Below are positions 10,201 through 20,900 of a stretch of DNA of 64,000 nucleotides, one piece after another (position 1 is the first letter of the stretch; every line of letters begins with the position of its first letter). The stretch is from Micractinium sp. NFX-FRZ (taxonomy: Eukaryota; Chlorophyta; Trebouxiophyceae; Chlorellales; Chlorellaceae), in contig JAPTJF010000135.1 in assembly GCA_029339195.1 (NCBI GenBank), positions 62,001 to 126,000 of the forward strand, read 5' to 3'. The notes under the pieces are model-generated. The model had not been told where the DNA came from. It saw only the letters and a list, made by a program, of their open reading frames with translations, and made no database searches. Position numbers and translations under genes: made by a program.

Positions 10201-12088
10201 ACCGGGCGGTTAAGGGGGGAGGCAGGAGGGGAGGTGTGGAGGCATGCGGGAGGGGGATGGACAGGCAGGCAGTCCAGCGGGAGCGTTGCCCCAGCAAGAG
10301 GTGCCTCAGATGAAAGGCGGGTGTTGATCAGTAACGGCTGTGCAGGTGGTGGGCGGCAGCGTTCAGTGACACCATGCCAGTGCTGCGTGACCATGCAGGC
10401 GGCACCTTGTTCTACTCACTGCCACTGGTGCTTCCACTCACCCCTCACCCCTCCCTACCCCACCCTGCCCGCTCCCCCCTTCCCCCGCGTGCCTGGCAGG
10501 GCGGCGGCAGCTCCTTGTCGGTCACGAGACCGTAGGAGGAGGGGCAGCAGGGCTTCCCGGGCGCGCCACACTGCTTGGGTGACACCGGCAGCGGGCGGCA
10601 CTCCGACTCGGTTATGTTGCGCGCGTTTGCCGCACAGAAGACGTTTGGTGCCCAGCAGAAGGGGGTCTGGAAGGTGCCGAGCGAGTAGTTGCCGTAGGGG
10701 CAGCAGGCGCCCCCGAGGTCGCCGCAGCCCAGCGGGATTTCGGTGCACAGCCCAAACCGGTCCCACTGCCCCTCCTGCTCCTTGCAGTACAGCCTGCGGG
10801 GCGAGGGGGGAGGCGTGGGGGATGTTGCAGGGCTGGAATTCGGGGAGAGCGGCAGGGGCAGCGGCAGGGCAGGCGGAGCAGCAGGGCACAGGATGGCGTA
10901 TGGCAGAAGCGGAGCCGCCGTGCTGCCGCACACGCCAGGCATGCAAGGGAGGGTAGGCTGAAGCGAGTGCCAACCAGCCAGCCAGCATGCGCCCGTGCAG
11001 GCATAGCAAGGCTGCCTGCCAGCTCACCCCCAGCCACTGCCCGCACCGCCACAGCCCCGCCAGGACGCCCCCTCATGCCCCTGCCCACGCACCACGACGG
11101 GCATTCACGTGTCTCCTCTGGGCACTGCGGCGCGGGCTCTGACAGTGGGTCCCCACACAGCCCGCCCTCCTGGCCGCAGCCCTCCAGGGAAAAGGAGGTG
11201 CAGGTGCCAAAGACGGAGAGGGCAGTGGCGTTGGGCAGCGGGGTGTCGGGGGCTGCCTGGAGGGAGAGGTAGCTGTCGTAGCTGAGGTCGCCTGTGGCAG
11301 GGAGGGAGGGAGGGAGGGACGCGGCGCCAGGCGGGCAGGGTGAATGTCACAATCCCGCGGGAAGCACACGGGGCGCCTGCTGGGGGGCGGGCAGCCGGAG
11401 GAGCACCAGGCACCTACCGTAGATGCTGGTGCTGTTTGGGGCCAGGCAGATGGTGCCATCCTCCTTGCAGCGCTGCGAGCCGTTCTCCTTGTCGCCAGTG
11501 AGCGGGCAGCAGGTGCCGCTGGCGGCGCCGCAGCCCTCGGGGAGGGGCAGGCACAGCGAGGGCGGCGTGGCGCCGTCGCCTGCCGTCGGCGATGGAGGGA
11601 ACTCTAGACAGAACAAATCGTTGCCATCGCAGGCCAGAACGAACGTGTAATCTGCAGCGCACGGTGCCGGTGACACAGGGGAAGGGTAGGGTGGGTGCAC
11701 AATCAGGGTGTGGCAAGCAACAGAATGCCCATCCCCTGTACTCTGCAGCGGCAGCAATGGCTTGGGGCAGGGGAGGGGCAGGCCAGCTAGGGCCGAGCCC
11801 GCCGGACGGTACCAGCCGCACGCGCGGCGGCAGCGGCGGCGGCAGGACCCTCACTCAACGCAGCGCCTCACCCTCAAGCTCCTTCTCGCAGCACTTCTCG
11901 CCCAATCTGCCACAGCCGCCGCGGTCTCCATCAGTGGTCGCGCTGCACCCGAAGTCCAGAGGGTTGCAGGGCGGCGGTGGCGGCGAAGCCTTGAGCAGTC
12001 GCCTGCCCTCCGCTTCAGACAGCAGCAGGAAGCACCCTGCGATCGCCAGGAGGGCTGCCAGCCGGCGGGAGGCCCCAGCGGTGGCCAT
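7221..12088 (-). CDS. Secreted Cys-rich and Pro-rich (hydroxyproline-rich-like) cell-surface protein
   Basis: Nine exons: 12088-11872, 11651-11418, 11291-11093, 10793-10493, 10196-9918, 9472-8611, 7967-7914, 7610-7536, 7369-7221; 789 residues. A signal peptide is clear (LAALLAIAGCFLLL, ending near SEAEGRR). Residues about 30-400 hold six Cys modules built on CG-x4-CC, such as CGRLGEKCC, CGDLGGACCP, CGAPGKPCCP and CGQLAKPCC, with N-glycosylation-type NST, NYS and NIT sites. Then follows about 290 residues of PAPAPGP and PPP repeats as in algal wall glycoproteins, ending in acidic SPPPEDGEE blocks encoded by three small exons. It is probably extracellular or wall-bound, with no enzymatic domain. 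The intron after 10493 has a GC donor, and the frame closes only if it is used. Start: ATG 12088 precedes the signal peptide; ATG 12124 is an alternative. Exon-edge copies lie in the intron at 9680-9842. Confidence 0.8.
8221..8262. repeat. Intronic 25-base direct repeat containing a perfect hairpin
   Basis: The 17-base unit GCTAGCTTACATAGCTG occurs at 8221-8237 and 8246-8262. Within it GCTTACA-TAGC-TGTAAGC (8225-8242) is a perfect inverted repeat, so TGTAA lies on both strands. It is inside intron 6 of the wall-protein gene. Confidence 0.8.
9680..9842 (-). repeat. Two decayed tandem copies of an exon 3' edge inside an intron
   Basis: The end of exon 5 of the wall-protein gene (encoding LVPQQYQ, + strand core TACTGCTGCGGCAC at 9922) recurs at 9803 and 9689, with partly shared flanking sequence. 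One copy reads LVPQQ then a stop; the other reads LVPQQYP without a GT donor. They look like relics rather than used exons. Confidence 0.75.
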
Positions 12089-12865
12089 ATGTGCCCCGAG
12101 CAGCCCCGGCGGGGCACCCAGCACCTGGCCCCTTGCAGTGGATAGCCCAACAGCCGATATGGATTGCCAATTCAGTGAATTTGGGCTCAGGCATGGCCTG
12201 TTTAAGCTGCATGGGCAAGCGGTCTGTCCAACACGTCGGTCGGGCAGGTTGAACTCCCTGAATGTGGAGTGCAGGATTTACAGGGATTGAGTGCCTCTTG
12301 AAAGTCAAGAAAACGGCGGCTCGGGTCTAGGCAGACACGCACCACAAACCGGCCCATCCTGTGCAGCGCCGGCGCCGCTGCCGCTGCTCGCTGCTCGCAA
12401 TATTGTCGCCACATGGCGCCGCCAGCCCGATTGTTGCGAGAATGACTGAATTTTGCACAACTTTGCTGTGGATGCCCTCATCCCCAACCTACAGAGGAGC
12501 CCTGAGCCAATAGAGGGCTGGATGCCAGGGCCGCCGCTGCCCCCAAGCCGCAGTACGCCGTCCTGCCGGTGGCTCCTGCCCACATCATCCATCTACCCAT
12601 ATGTTGATTGTGATCAACAGCTCCAATACCACTGCAAATACACCCGCCAGCAGCCAAAGCTCGGAGGACCTGAACGCACGCAAAGTGGGAGAGGGTTTGG
12701 TCCCACTGGGCCAGCACAAAGTGGCCACAATGCACTGTACTTCAACAGCGATGCCCATGACTGCCTCAGCGGCCCGGGGAACCCGGCCAGCGCAAGCTTT
12801 CCGCGCAGCCCGGCCTCTCCCGCTAACTGGTAAGCTCCTGTGCGCCTCTTCTGGACGCCTGTCGC
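12089..12865. other. Divergent promoter region
   Basis: About 0.78 kb separating the divergently transcribed wall-protein gene (-) and TPR gene (+). No conserved regulatory box can be assigned by eye. The open frames in it have no supporting splice structure. Confidence 0.5.
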
Positions 12866-14966
12866 ATGCTTGCGCCACACCCAGCTTGCCGGCTCGACCC
12901 ACCCGGCCCTCCGCCACAACCCACCGCCGCCGCTGCCTCCCGCTGCCACGCAGCGCGGCGCCGCCACCTGACGCCGTGCCGCGCCTCTGCCGAGGTGAGG
13001 CTGCTGCCTGGAAGGTCTCAAGCTGGCAGGCAGTATATTAAAGATGAGGATGCATTCATTTGGCGTGTTCAGCTCCCGCCACAGTTTGCTGCCTCATCCC
13101 ACCTGGGTTTGCCGGCCAGCCGCCTGAAGGCTTGCGTGCCGCATACGAATGCTGTGCACAATGTTCAACTGCCCGCAGGCGGAGCAGCTGCTGGCCAGTG
13201 GGAAGGTCAAGTATGAGGGTGGCGACCGCATGGGAGCGCTGAAGCTGTGGGAGGCGTCGCTGAAGCAGGCAAGCTGGCGCTCTCGGTGGATGCACTTCAT
13301 TGTCTTGTGACTGCGGGGCTTGCCCTGCTTGCCGACGGGCCGGCGGGGGGCCATGTCCATGCGGCGGCGCCGGTGCAGGCTAAGTGTCCAATGTGCAGCT
13401 GACCGTGCAAAGCCAACAAGTGTGCGGTTGCCCCGCCCACAACATTCCTGGGCTTGTTGCGTCGCATGAGTGTGCACCCTCGGCACGGCAATCAGCAGGC
13501 ATTTACGCCTGCCGGGAGCACGCTGCACTCTGCCTCCCATGCCCTGCCCCCCCACCCACCTCCCTCCCTGCCCGCCTCCCTGGTGCCACCCGTCCCCTGC
13601 AGAGCCCCACGCAGGAGCAGCGCCTGGCTGCGCTGTTCAACGCCGCCTGCGTGCACGCCTCCTTTGGCGACCTGGAGCTGGCGCAGATCCCGCTGAAGGA
13701 GGGTGAGAGGGGTGGGCTTGCTTGCTTGTTTTTGTTTACAGTCTGTTTCTCCGCAATGAAACTTGCGATACAGACCCCAGGGGTGGCAGCTGGCGCGGTG
13801 CGTCAGTGCGCAGCTGAGCGGTATGGAGTGGAGGCTGACATGCATTTGAGAGTGCGCCTCTCATGTGGCCAAGGCCCGGGCAAAGAAGCGGGCCGCAGCT
13901 CAGCTGGGGCAGGGCCGAGGGGGAAAGCAAGCCGGGCCCAGGTATGGATAGCGGCGACGGGTTGGGGCCAACAAGCAGACCAGGCATTGGCATGCCCCGG
14001 CATGCCAGGCGATGTGTGGCACGCGCGTCTGGCCTGTCTGCCAGTGGGTCTGGCCGTGCAGCCGCATTCTATGCTCGCCGTACCCACCCACCCTGCCCGC
14101 CCGCCTCCCCTGCACGATGGCCGCCGCCGCGTGCAGCAATCTTTGGCGGCCTGGACTTTCCCGCAGCGCTGGCGCAGCAGGACGGGCGGTTTGTGAAGAT
14201 CAAAGCGTCGGCGCAGGTGGGTCAATGTCAGGCTGTGCAGGCATGGTACTGCGCTTCGTGCTCTGCATGCACAGGTCAAGCCGGCAGGACTAGGTGGGGG
14301 GAGCTTGGGGTGGGGGAGGCTGCGCAAGGCAAGCTGGCCCTCTCATGTCGGCAGCTCCAATAATTTTGTGTGTCTCCTTTCTTCCCCTGCCCGCAGATCC
14401 TGATTCAGCTGCGCAGGTTCAACGAGCAGGTGCTCAAAGCCAAGGCAGCGGGCCCGCCGCAGCCGCCGCCCTCCTTTGCCAGCGGCCGCATGGGCGGCAG
14501 CAGCGGCGGCATGAGCAGCGCCGCCGGCAAGGCGGCAAGCGGCGGCGTGAGCGGCATGCTGAATAAAGACATGTCGGATGTGCTGAGCACAGGTAGGCAC
14601 CCAGACCCCGTCGCCGCCTGTGCCTCCTTGTGGGCCCCTGTGCCGCCAGCGCTGGGGGCCACGCTACAGTGTGCACACTGAACACCTGGCTCTGATGCTG
14701 TGCACCATGCTTGTAACGCAAACTGCTGCCGGGTGGGGCGTGGGTGGCGTTCCCAGCATGCACCTGCCTGTTTTTAATGCACGCACGCCTGACCGCCTCC
14801 TGGCACCTGTCCTGCCCCCGTGTCACCTGCAGACGCGGACGGCATCGATGCGTCGATTCTGGGCATTGCCAAGCGCGTGGCGGTGCTGCTGCTGGGGCTG
14901 AGTGCTTTTGGCACCGCCCTCTTCTACCTCGGCCTCAAATACGCCTTCCCAGACTCCCCTTACTGA
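12866..14966 (+). CDS. Plastid-targeted TPR-like protein with C-terminal membrane anchor (MET1/TEF30-like TPR region)
   Basis: Six exons: 12866-12994, 13179-13268, 13603-13702, 14137-14216, 14397-14592, 14833-14966; 242 residues. The first 43 residues are Ala/Pro/Arg/Ser-rich with almost no acids, like a chloroplast transit peptide. Residues 45-135 form a TPR-type unit (GGDRMGALKLWEASLKQ, then LAALFNAACVHASFGDLELA). Its order resembles the C-terminal TPR region of the thylakoid photosystem II assembly factor MET1/TEF30, but no PDZ domain is present. A Gly/Ser-rich stretch leads to one hydrophobic segment (VAVLLLGLSAFGTALFYLGL) and a short tail. A plastid-membrane scaffold role is inferred only. 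Intron 2 (13269-13602) has a GC donor, CAG|GCAAGC. Confidence 0.75.
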
Positions 14967-15144
14967 ATCCCGAGTCCCAACCACAGCTGCTGTGCGCTAC
15001 CCTGAACCCTTTTGAACTGCCCAGTGCTTCATTTTGCGCCTCAGCGTCGGCATGCTGTGTGCACCCCACCTGTGGCCCCCTTTCTTGGGCTGTGCTGTGA
15101 GCAAGCACCAACAAATGACACCATTGTCACTGCAATTATGCTGC

Positions 15145-15149
15145 TGTAA
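15145..15149 (+). terminator. TGTAA poly(A) signal of the TPR gene
   Basis: Lies about 180 bases after the stop codon at 14964-14966. Confidence 0.6.
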
Positions 15150-15505
15150 CGAATGAGCAAGTGATTTCCAGGGGATTTGGATGCATCAAGTGGCAGCTCA
15201 TGACACTCGTAGTGCAGCGGGAAAACAACATTGAGCCTCCCAGAGTCGAAAGGGCCGTGCTCAACTTTTTGGCAAAGCTTGGCGTGTTGTGTGTGCGGGC
15301 TTGCCAGGCAATGTGCATGCCAGCCGGCCTGGCTCACAATCATCGCCCCCGCTCCAGCTCAAAACCCACGCCCGGCGTTCTTGCGTGGCAAGGGGAGTTC
15401 CCGCCCCTGCCTTTCAACCATCATGGGGACATCATGCAGGCGAGCACCTGCTCCAGCACTCCCTACTAATTCATGGTGCACACACTTCTGCCGGCATTGG
15501 ATGCG

Positions 15506-15510
15506 TTACA
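15506..15510 (-). terminator. TGTAA poly(A) signal of the MYND gene
   Basis: TTACA on the + strand, about 100 bases beyond the MYND gene stop at 15609-15611. Confidence 0.6.
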
Positions 15511-15608
15511 GCGGGCGTGCAGTACACACGGTGACACTAATGTAGTGTCGGAGACACAGCAAGGGTTGAAACTGCACAGGGTGGCACGAACAGGCGCGCG
15601 TCGTCTAC

Positions 15609-17712
15609 TCAGGACTGGCCCGCCTGCTGGCTCGCCGCCAGCTGTGCGCACACTTTCTTGTGGCCGCCCTGCCGCCACGCCTGGAGCTGACACTCGCGCG
15701 AGCAGTACGCCACCGACCGACACTTTGAGCACTTCTTCAGCTGCAGGCTCTTGCCGCCGCAGCCGTCGCAGGCCAGGAGTTGCGCGTTGTGGCTGGGCGC
15801 CGCCACCGGCCCTTCGTCAATCTCCTCCTCCCCCAGCGCCGGCGGCAGCCGCTCCTGCCCGGGGTGCAGCCCTGCTGAGAGCTCAACGAGCTGCCCCGTC
15901 AGATCCGTCTCCCCCTTGAGCGACTGCACCCCTGGCTTGGGTAGCCAGCGCTTGCACAGCGCCTGCTCCCGCTTGGTCTCTGCCAGCAGGGACTGCACCT
16001 CTGCCAGCGACCAGCTGCCCTCGGCGCCCATGACTAGGTTGTAGGCCAGGCTGAGGGCGGCCGCGGCAGCCACCGAGTGTGCCGCCTCGCCGCGCGCCGC
16101 CACCAGCGCTGCCCGGTGCGCAACCGCGGCCTGCGCCGTGGGCTTTGCTGCCAGCTGGTTGGCATGCGCCAGCAGCACCGCTGCGCTGCCAGGCCGGCGG
16201 CACGGGGCGCCGCTGCCACGCCGGACGCTGCCAGCTGTGGGTGCAGCTGCTTTGTGATGTGCAGGCGCAGGAGGGAGGCCACCAGGCGCAGCTGCTGTGC
16301 TGTCAGAAGTGGGTTGAACCCCGCTGCGCGCTGGCGCTGCTCGAGCGGAGCCGCCGCGGCCGCCACCTCAGCGCCCCAAGTTTCGACTGTCAGCATTGCC
16401 ATCAGGTCGGGGGGAGCTTGGTCCAGCTGCTCTGGGCACTCCAGGCAGCCGATGGCGGCAATGGCAAGGCCGCCCAGGAAGCCCAGTGCAGGGGTGCCGC
16501 TCTCCTGCATGCACAGCGCCTGCGCGGGCCAGCGGGGGGAGGGGAAGGTGAGTGAGAACCCTTCGTGAGCTTGCTTGCGGAAGCAGGGTAGGAATAGAGC
16601 GCCAGTTTGTTTGGTGGGGCACAGTTGCAGGCACAGGGTTGGCGGGTGGCGGGGTGCAAATTGTGAAGCACACGGCTGCACCACTAGTCGGCTGGTGCTG
16701 CGAAGGGGACGACAGCAGCAGCAGCAGCAGCAGGAGCAGCAGCCGCAGCAGCGGCAGAGCCAGCAGCAGCAGAACTAGCAGCAGCAGCAGAGCCAGAAGC
16801 AGCAGCAGGGCGGCAGCAGGGGGGCAGACTCTGAAAGAGACCCTCACCGCTTCCTCCATGGCCTCCCCGCAGTGTGTGTGCATGACGGTGATGTGGAAGG
16901 GCTGCAGCAGCTTGTGCATGGCGCCGTACAAAAACGTGATAATGCCCTGCAGGAGGCACGGTGGGCAGCATGCAGCGGTAGCAAGACACGTTAGAAAAGG
17001 AGACTGGCGTGTGAGTTCTGGGGCACACCGCACCTTGGTGGCCTAAGGCCACACGCTGTGTGGCAGCGAGCGATTGTAAGTGTAGCAGGGGCCATGTGTC
17101 CAGTTGATGACGTCATCGCATGGATTAACAAGGAGATGAAGCGGGTTCAGCATTCGCGGCGGAAATGGGGGCCGCACCTGCTCCGCCTGCTGCTCCGTCG
17201 GCCCACCACGCCCGCTGTTCAGAAAGATTCGATGGAATGCCACCGTAGCGTCCATGTCCTCCAAAAAGTGCTGCAGAGGAGCACAGCAAGGGGCTAGTGG
17301 TGGGCAACCTTAGAAAGACCAGTTTCTGACAAACATTTACGAAGAGGGGACTAGTAGCACTTTCAAATGAGGGCATGAGAGGTTCGCCAGTGCACTGGTA
17401 CACGCCGCCGCCCCCATGGGCCACCTGCAGGTCGGTGCCGCCGCCGTTATGCTCGGCAGCAAGCACGCGGGCGCGCCCCACTCTCTCTCGAAGGAACTCG
17501 TCAGGAAGCTGCCAAAGGTCTGATTTTGAGGCCTTGGGCGCCGTTCCGGGCAGCCGAGCATTTCTCATGATTGCGGGTGTCTCGGGTTGGGCGGTGCACG
17601 CAAGTAGAAGTGACTGGAGAGTGGTCTTGGAAGACAGGGGCACGAAACACGGGGCGCGGCTCAGGAGCTGGGTTGCCCCCCGCCCTACCGCCATAGCAAA
17701 GCGGGACGCCAC
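15609..17712 (-). CDS. MYND-type zinc finger protein with apparent frameshift
   Basis: Exons 17712-17341, 17270-17178, 16946-16848, 16519-15609; about 491 residues if a one-base slip near 16183-16187 is allowed for. The C terminus is a MYND finger: CDGCGGKSLQ, then CSKC, YCSREC and HKKVC, giving the C6HC zinc-ligand pattern. The upstream 400 residues are largely helical and Ala/Leu-rich and match no domain I know. MYND fingers bind proline-rich partners, often in transcription or chromatin factors; the role here is unknown. In the last exon the frame encoding LAASGVAAAPRAAGLAA breaks and the continuation (VLLAHANQLAAKPT) lies one base out of phase in a GCAGCGCAGCG tract, with no usable intron. 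This is a sequencing error or a disabled allele. ATG 17568 is an alternative start. Confidence 0.75.
16711..16805. repeat. Imperfect CAG/CTG microsatellite in an intron
   Basis: A run of CAG trinucleotides with CCG and GAG interruptions on the + strand, inside the third intron of the MYND gene (CTG in the transcript). Confidence 0.85.
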
Positions 17713-17807
17713 GCTTGCAAGTTGTGCTCATTGTTATAGCTGCTCATAGCATCAAGCCTACTTTTGAGATGCCTGATTCAAACTCTGCCTGTGAAGCGCG
17801 CATACAG

Positions 17808-17812
17808 TTACA
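17808..17812 (-). terminator. TGTAA poly(A) signal of the TMEM62-like gene
   Basis: TTACA on the + strand, about 190 bases beyond the stop at 17999-18001 and upstream of the MYND gene start. Confidence 0.6.
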
Positions 17813-17998
17813 CAAAGTTTGAAAGCCATGTGCACACACAAAGGGGCTTGGAGATGGCAAGCAGATCAGGACAACGCCGTGAGGGAGCAAAGCACGCAGA
17901 GCAGGCAGAACGCAGCAGAGCAGGGCACAGAAACGAGACAGATGCATTGCAAACGACCGCATGCCAGTCACAAACGGCTTGTGATTTCCCAGGGCGGC

Positions 17999-20900
17999 TT
18001 ACTCCCCCTTGCCCGCCTGCCCGCAGGCCCGCCGGGCAGAGGGACCTCCCCACACAGTGACCAGAAGCACCGCCAGCGGCAGCGTCCATGCCAGGCCGGG
18101 CGACGCCAGCACAGCAGCCGACCCCATCAGGCTCCAGGCCTTGTGATATACCCCCGCCGTGTTGAACGCCACTAGCCCCGCCAGCACGGCAAGCTGCGGC
18201 CAGGAGAAGGAGAATCGTCCGCTGCTGCCGGTGCCGCTGCTAGAGCCCGCCCCGCTGGCACGCCTGCCGCCCTGCAGCAGGCTGCCGCTCGAACCTCCAG
18301 AGCTGCCCCCCGCTTCCATACGCTGCTTCATCGCACTGTCTAAGCTGCCGCCGCCGCCACCGCCGCCGCCCTCGCTGCTGCTGCTGCTGCTCCTGCTGGC
18401 CGCGCGCAGCGCGTGCGGCTGCAGCTGCACGCGGCGCGCCACCACGCATGCCACCCACAGCGTGGCGGGCAGCATGCAGGTCATGAAGTGCACCAGGCAG
18501 ACAAACATCGTGTCTGGTGTGCCCACAAAGTGCCACCCCGTGGCACCGGGCGAGTGCCCCACGCCGCTCACATCCAGCTGACCAATCACCCCAAAATGGA
18601 AGAGCATGGCCAGAGGGTAGCCAGACAGGGCGGTGTACAGCAGCCAGGGCCCCACCAGCAGGTACACGCTGTAGCCCAGCTGCGCCGCCCAAATCTCTGC
18701 AAACAGGCAGGCAGGCAGCGGGCGGGCGCACAAGTTTGAGTCGGGGCAGGGAGCGGGCGGTGGGCAGGGAGGCAGCTGGGGGGCGGTGATCCAATGCGCG
18801 CACAGAGCACAGTTGCATGGAGCCTGCTCGACCAGGCTCCCGGCTGGCTGCCTGTGCTTCCCCCTCAAGTCAACAGTAAACATGCACGGCGCCTGTGAAC
18901 GCTTCAAGCCTGCCAAAACAGGCGCTTGGCTGCTTGCCTGCGCTTCCTCCTCCGCTCAATAATAGCATGCACAATGCAACATGCAAGGGACCTGAGACAC
19001 CTGTGAGCCCTGCCCACCTGTCACCGAGGCGCTCACGAAGAGGGCAGCCACGGGCCACAACAGGTAGCTGAGGGCGGTGCGCCCCGCCTGCGCCAGCGCT
19101 CCCCCCGCGCCGCTGCTGGCCGCCTTGGGTGTGGTCGGCAGGTGGGTGCCGGCGTGGCACTGGAGCAGCGGGCTGGCGGCGATGCGGGGCAGCACGCGGC
19201 GGCCCAGCAGGCGGGGGGCCACCAGCATGAGGCCCACTTGGAAGGCCCAGACCAGCAGGAAGAGCCTGCGGGTGGGGGGCAGGTGGAGGGGTGGGCAGGC
19301 ATAGTATGACAGCAGTTCTGGGGCGGTCTGGCATGTGGCTGGACAGACCAAAAGGATGTATTGGCACCAAGTGGCAGCCACCGAGGAGGGCAGCAGGGAA
19401 TGCTGTTGTTGATCCTGGAAGCGCAATAGGCTGAGCATGCATGCTGCCTCGTCCAAGACTGAACACAGGCACTGCGCCCCTCTGCGCCGCCCGCCCACCC
19501 ACCCACCTGTGCACCAGCACCGGCCAGTTGAAGGCCAGGCCAAGCCACTCCAGGAATGCAACACCCAGCGGCAGCGGCGCCCCCTCCACAGCCGCCACCC
19601 AGCACCGCTGGTGCGAGGCGGTCAGCGGGGCGCAGCGCAGCGCCACGGGCTGGCGCGGCGAGCGGCTGGCGCGCCCGCTGGGGCCCTTGACGCTGACCTG
19701 CAGTTGCAGTGAGGCCAGAGAGGGCAAGGCCCGTGCTTTGAGAGTGCACACGTGTTGCTGGCCCCACCTGGACAATCAAAGGAGGCAAGCCAGCTTGGCA
19801 CTAATCCAAGCCGATGATATTTTTGCTTCATGTGAGCACCTGTGCACAGAACATTACACACACCGCGGGAGGGCGTGCGCCCACCTGGATGTGAACGTGC
19901 TCCGCCGGCGGCAGGCAGTGCGCCGCCGGGTCCCCCGCCTTGCCCACACAGCTGACCGTGGTCTCCCCGTGCGCCTCAAACAGCAGGGGGGCAGGGGCGC
20001 TGTCGCCGCTGGCGCCACTGGGCGCGCTGGCGCCTGCGGCCAGCTGCATGGGGCGGCTGAACAGCTGCACCCCGCTGGGAAGGAAGCCAGAGAGCTCGAC
20101 TTCCAGCTGCCCAGCCGAGTGGGCGGCGCCGGCGTCGAGAGAGAACACCAGGGCTCTCACCAGGCCCTGCTGCCCCTCCCCGCTGCCGCTGCCGTTCCCA
20201 GCCGCTGTTGCGGCTGCTGCTGCCGCTTCTGGGGAACCAAGAGAGCTGTAGCGCCCGTCTGGGGGTGAGGTGATGAAGGCAATGTGCTCAACGACTGCTG
20301 CAGTGGGGTCCAGAGCGGTCACCGCCCAGCCGCGCTGCGCATACGCCTCCTGCCAGCCTGCAGGGGGCGGCAGGGCGGCACAGAGACTTTGTGGCAAGAT
20401 GTGCAGCCAGGCCAGGTGGACACACACATGCACTTGCACGGCAGGTCCAGGCTAATAAGCAGCGTGCCCACAGGGTGACTTTGTCGAGCAATTCCAACCG
20501 TGCCTTAACTCATGTTTCCAACTGGGGGCGCCCCAACCCACCCACCCCGCACCTGCATCGCCCATCGCCGCGGCATCCGAGCGCCTGGGCATGCGGGGTG
20601 CGTTGCGTGTGTGGAACATGAGGTCCAGGAAGGTCAGTTGGCCGCCATCCACCGCCACTAGCCTGCACGTTGGAGGAGCCGAGAGGGATGTACATGTGGG
20701 GCGCACATTCAGCTGTGCTGCTCATCAGAGTGCCCCAAAAGAGGTGCACATGTAGAGCGCACGCAGGCTATGCCGCTCGTCAAAGAAGCACAAGGGATGG
20801 CCTTGCGAAGCACATGCAGGTGTCGCTTCAATATAAAAGAGCTTGAAGTGAATGTACGGATCCAACAGTTCCGAGGCGCCCCTTATCACAACAGCCTCTG

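Larger units (their letters stand above)
14967..15608. other. Convergent 3' region with poly(A) signals on both strands
   Basis: This is the 3' flank of the TPR gene (+) and the MYND gene (-). TGTAA at 15145-15149 (+) and TTACA at 15506-15510 (- strand TGTAA) are the likely signals. Nothing else is recognised. Confidence 0.6.
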
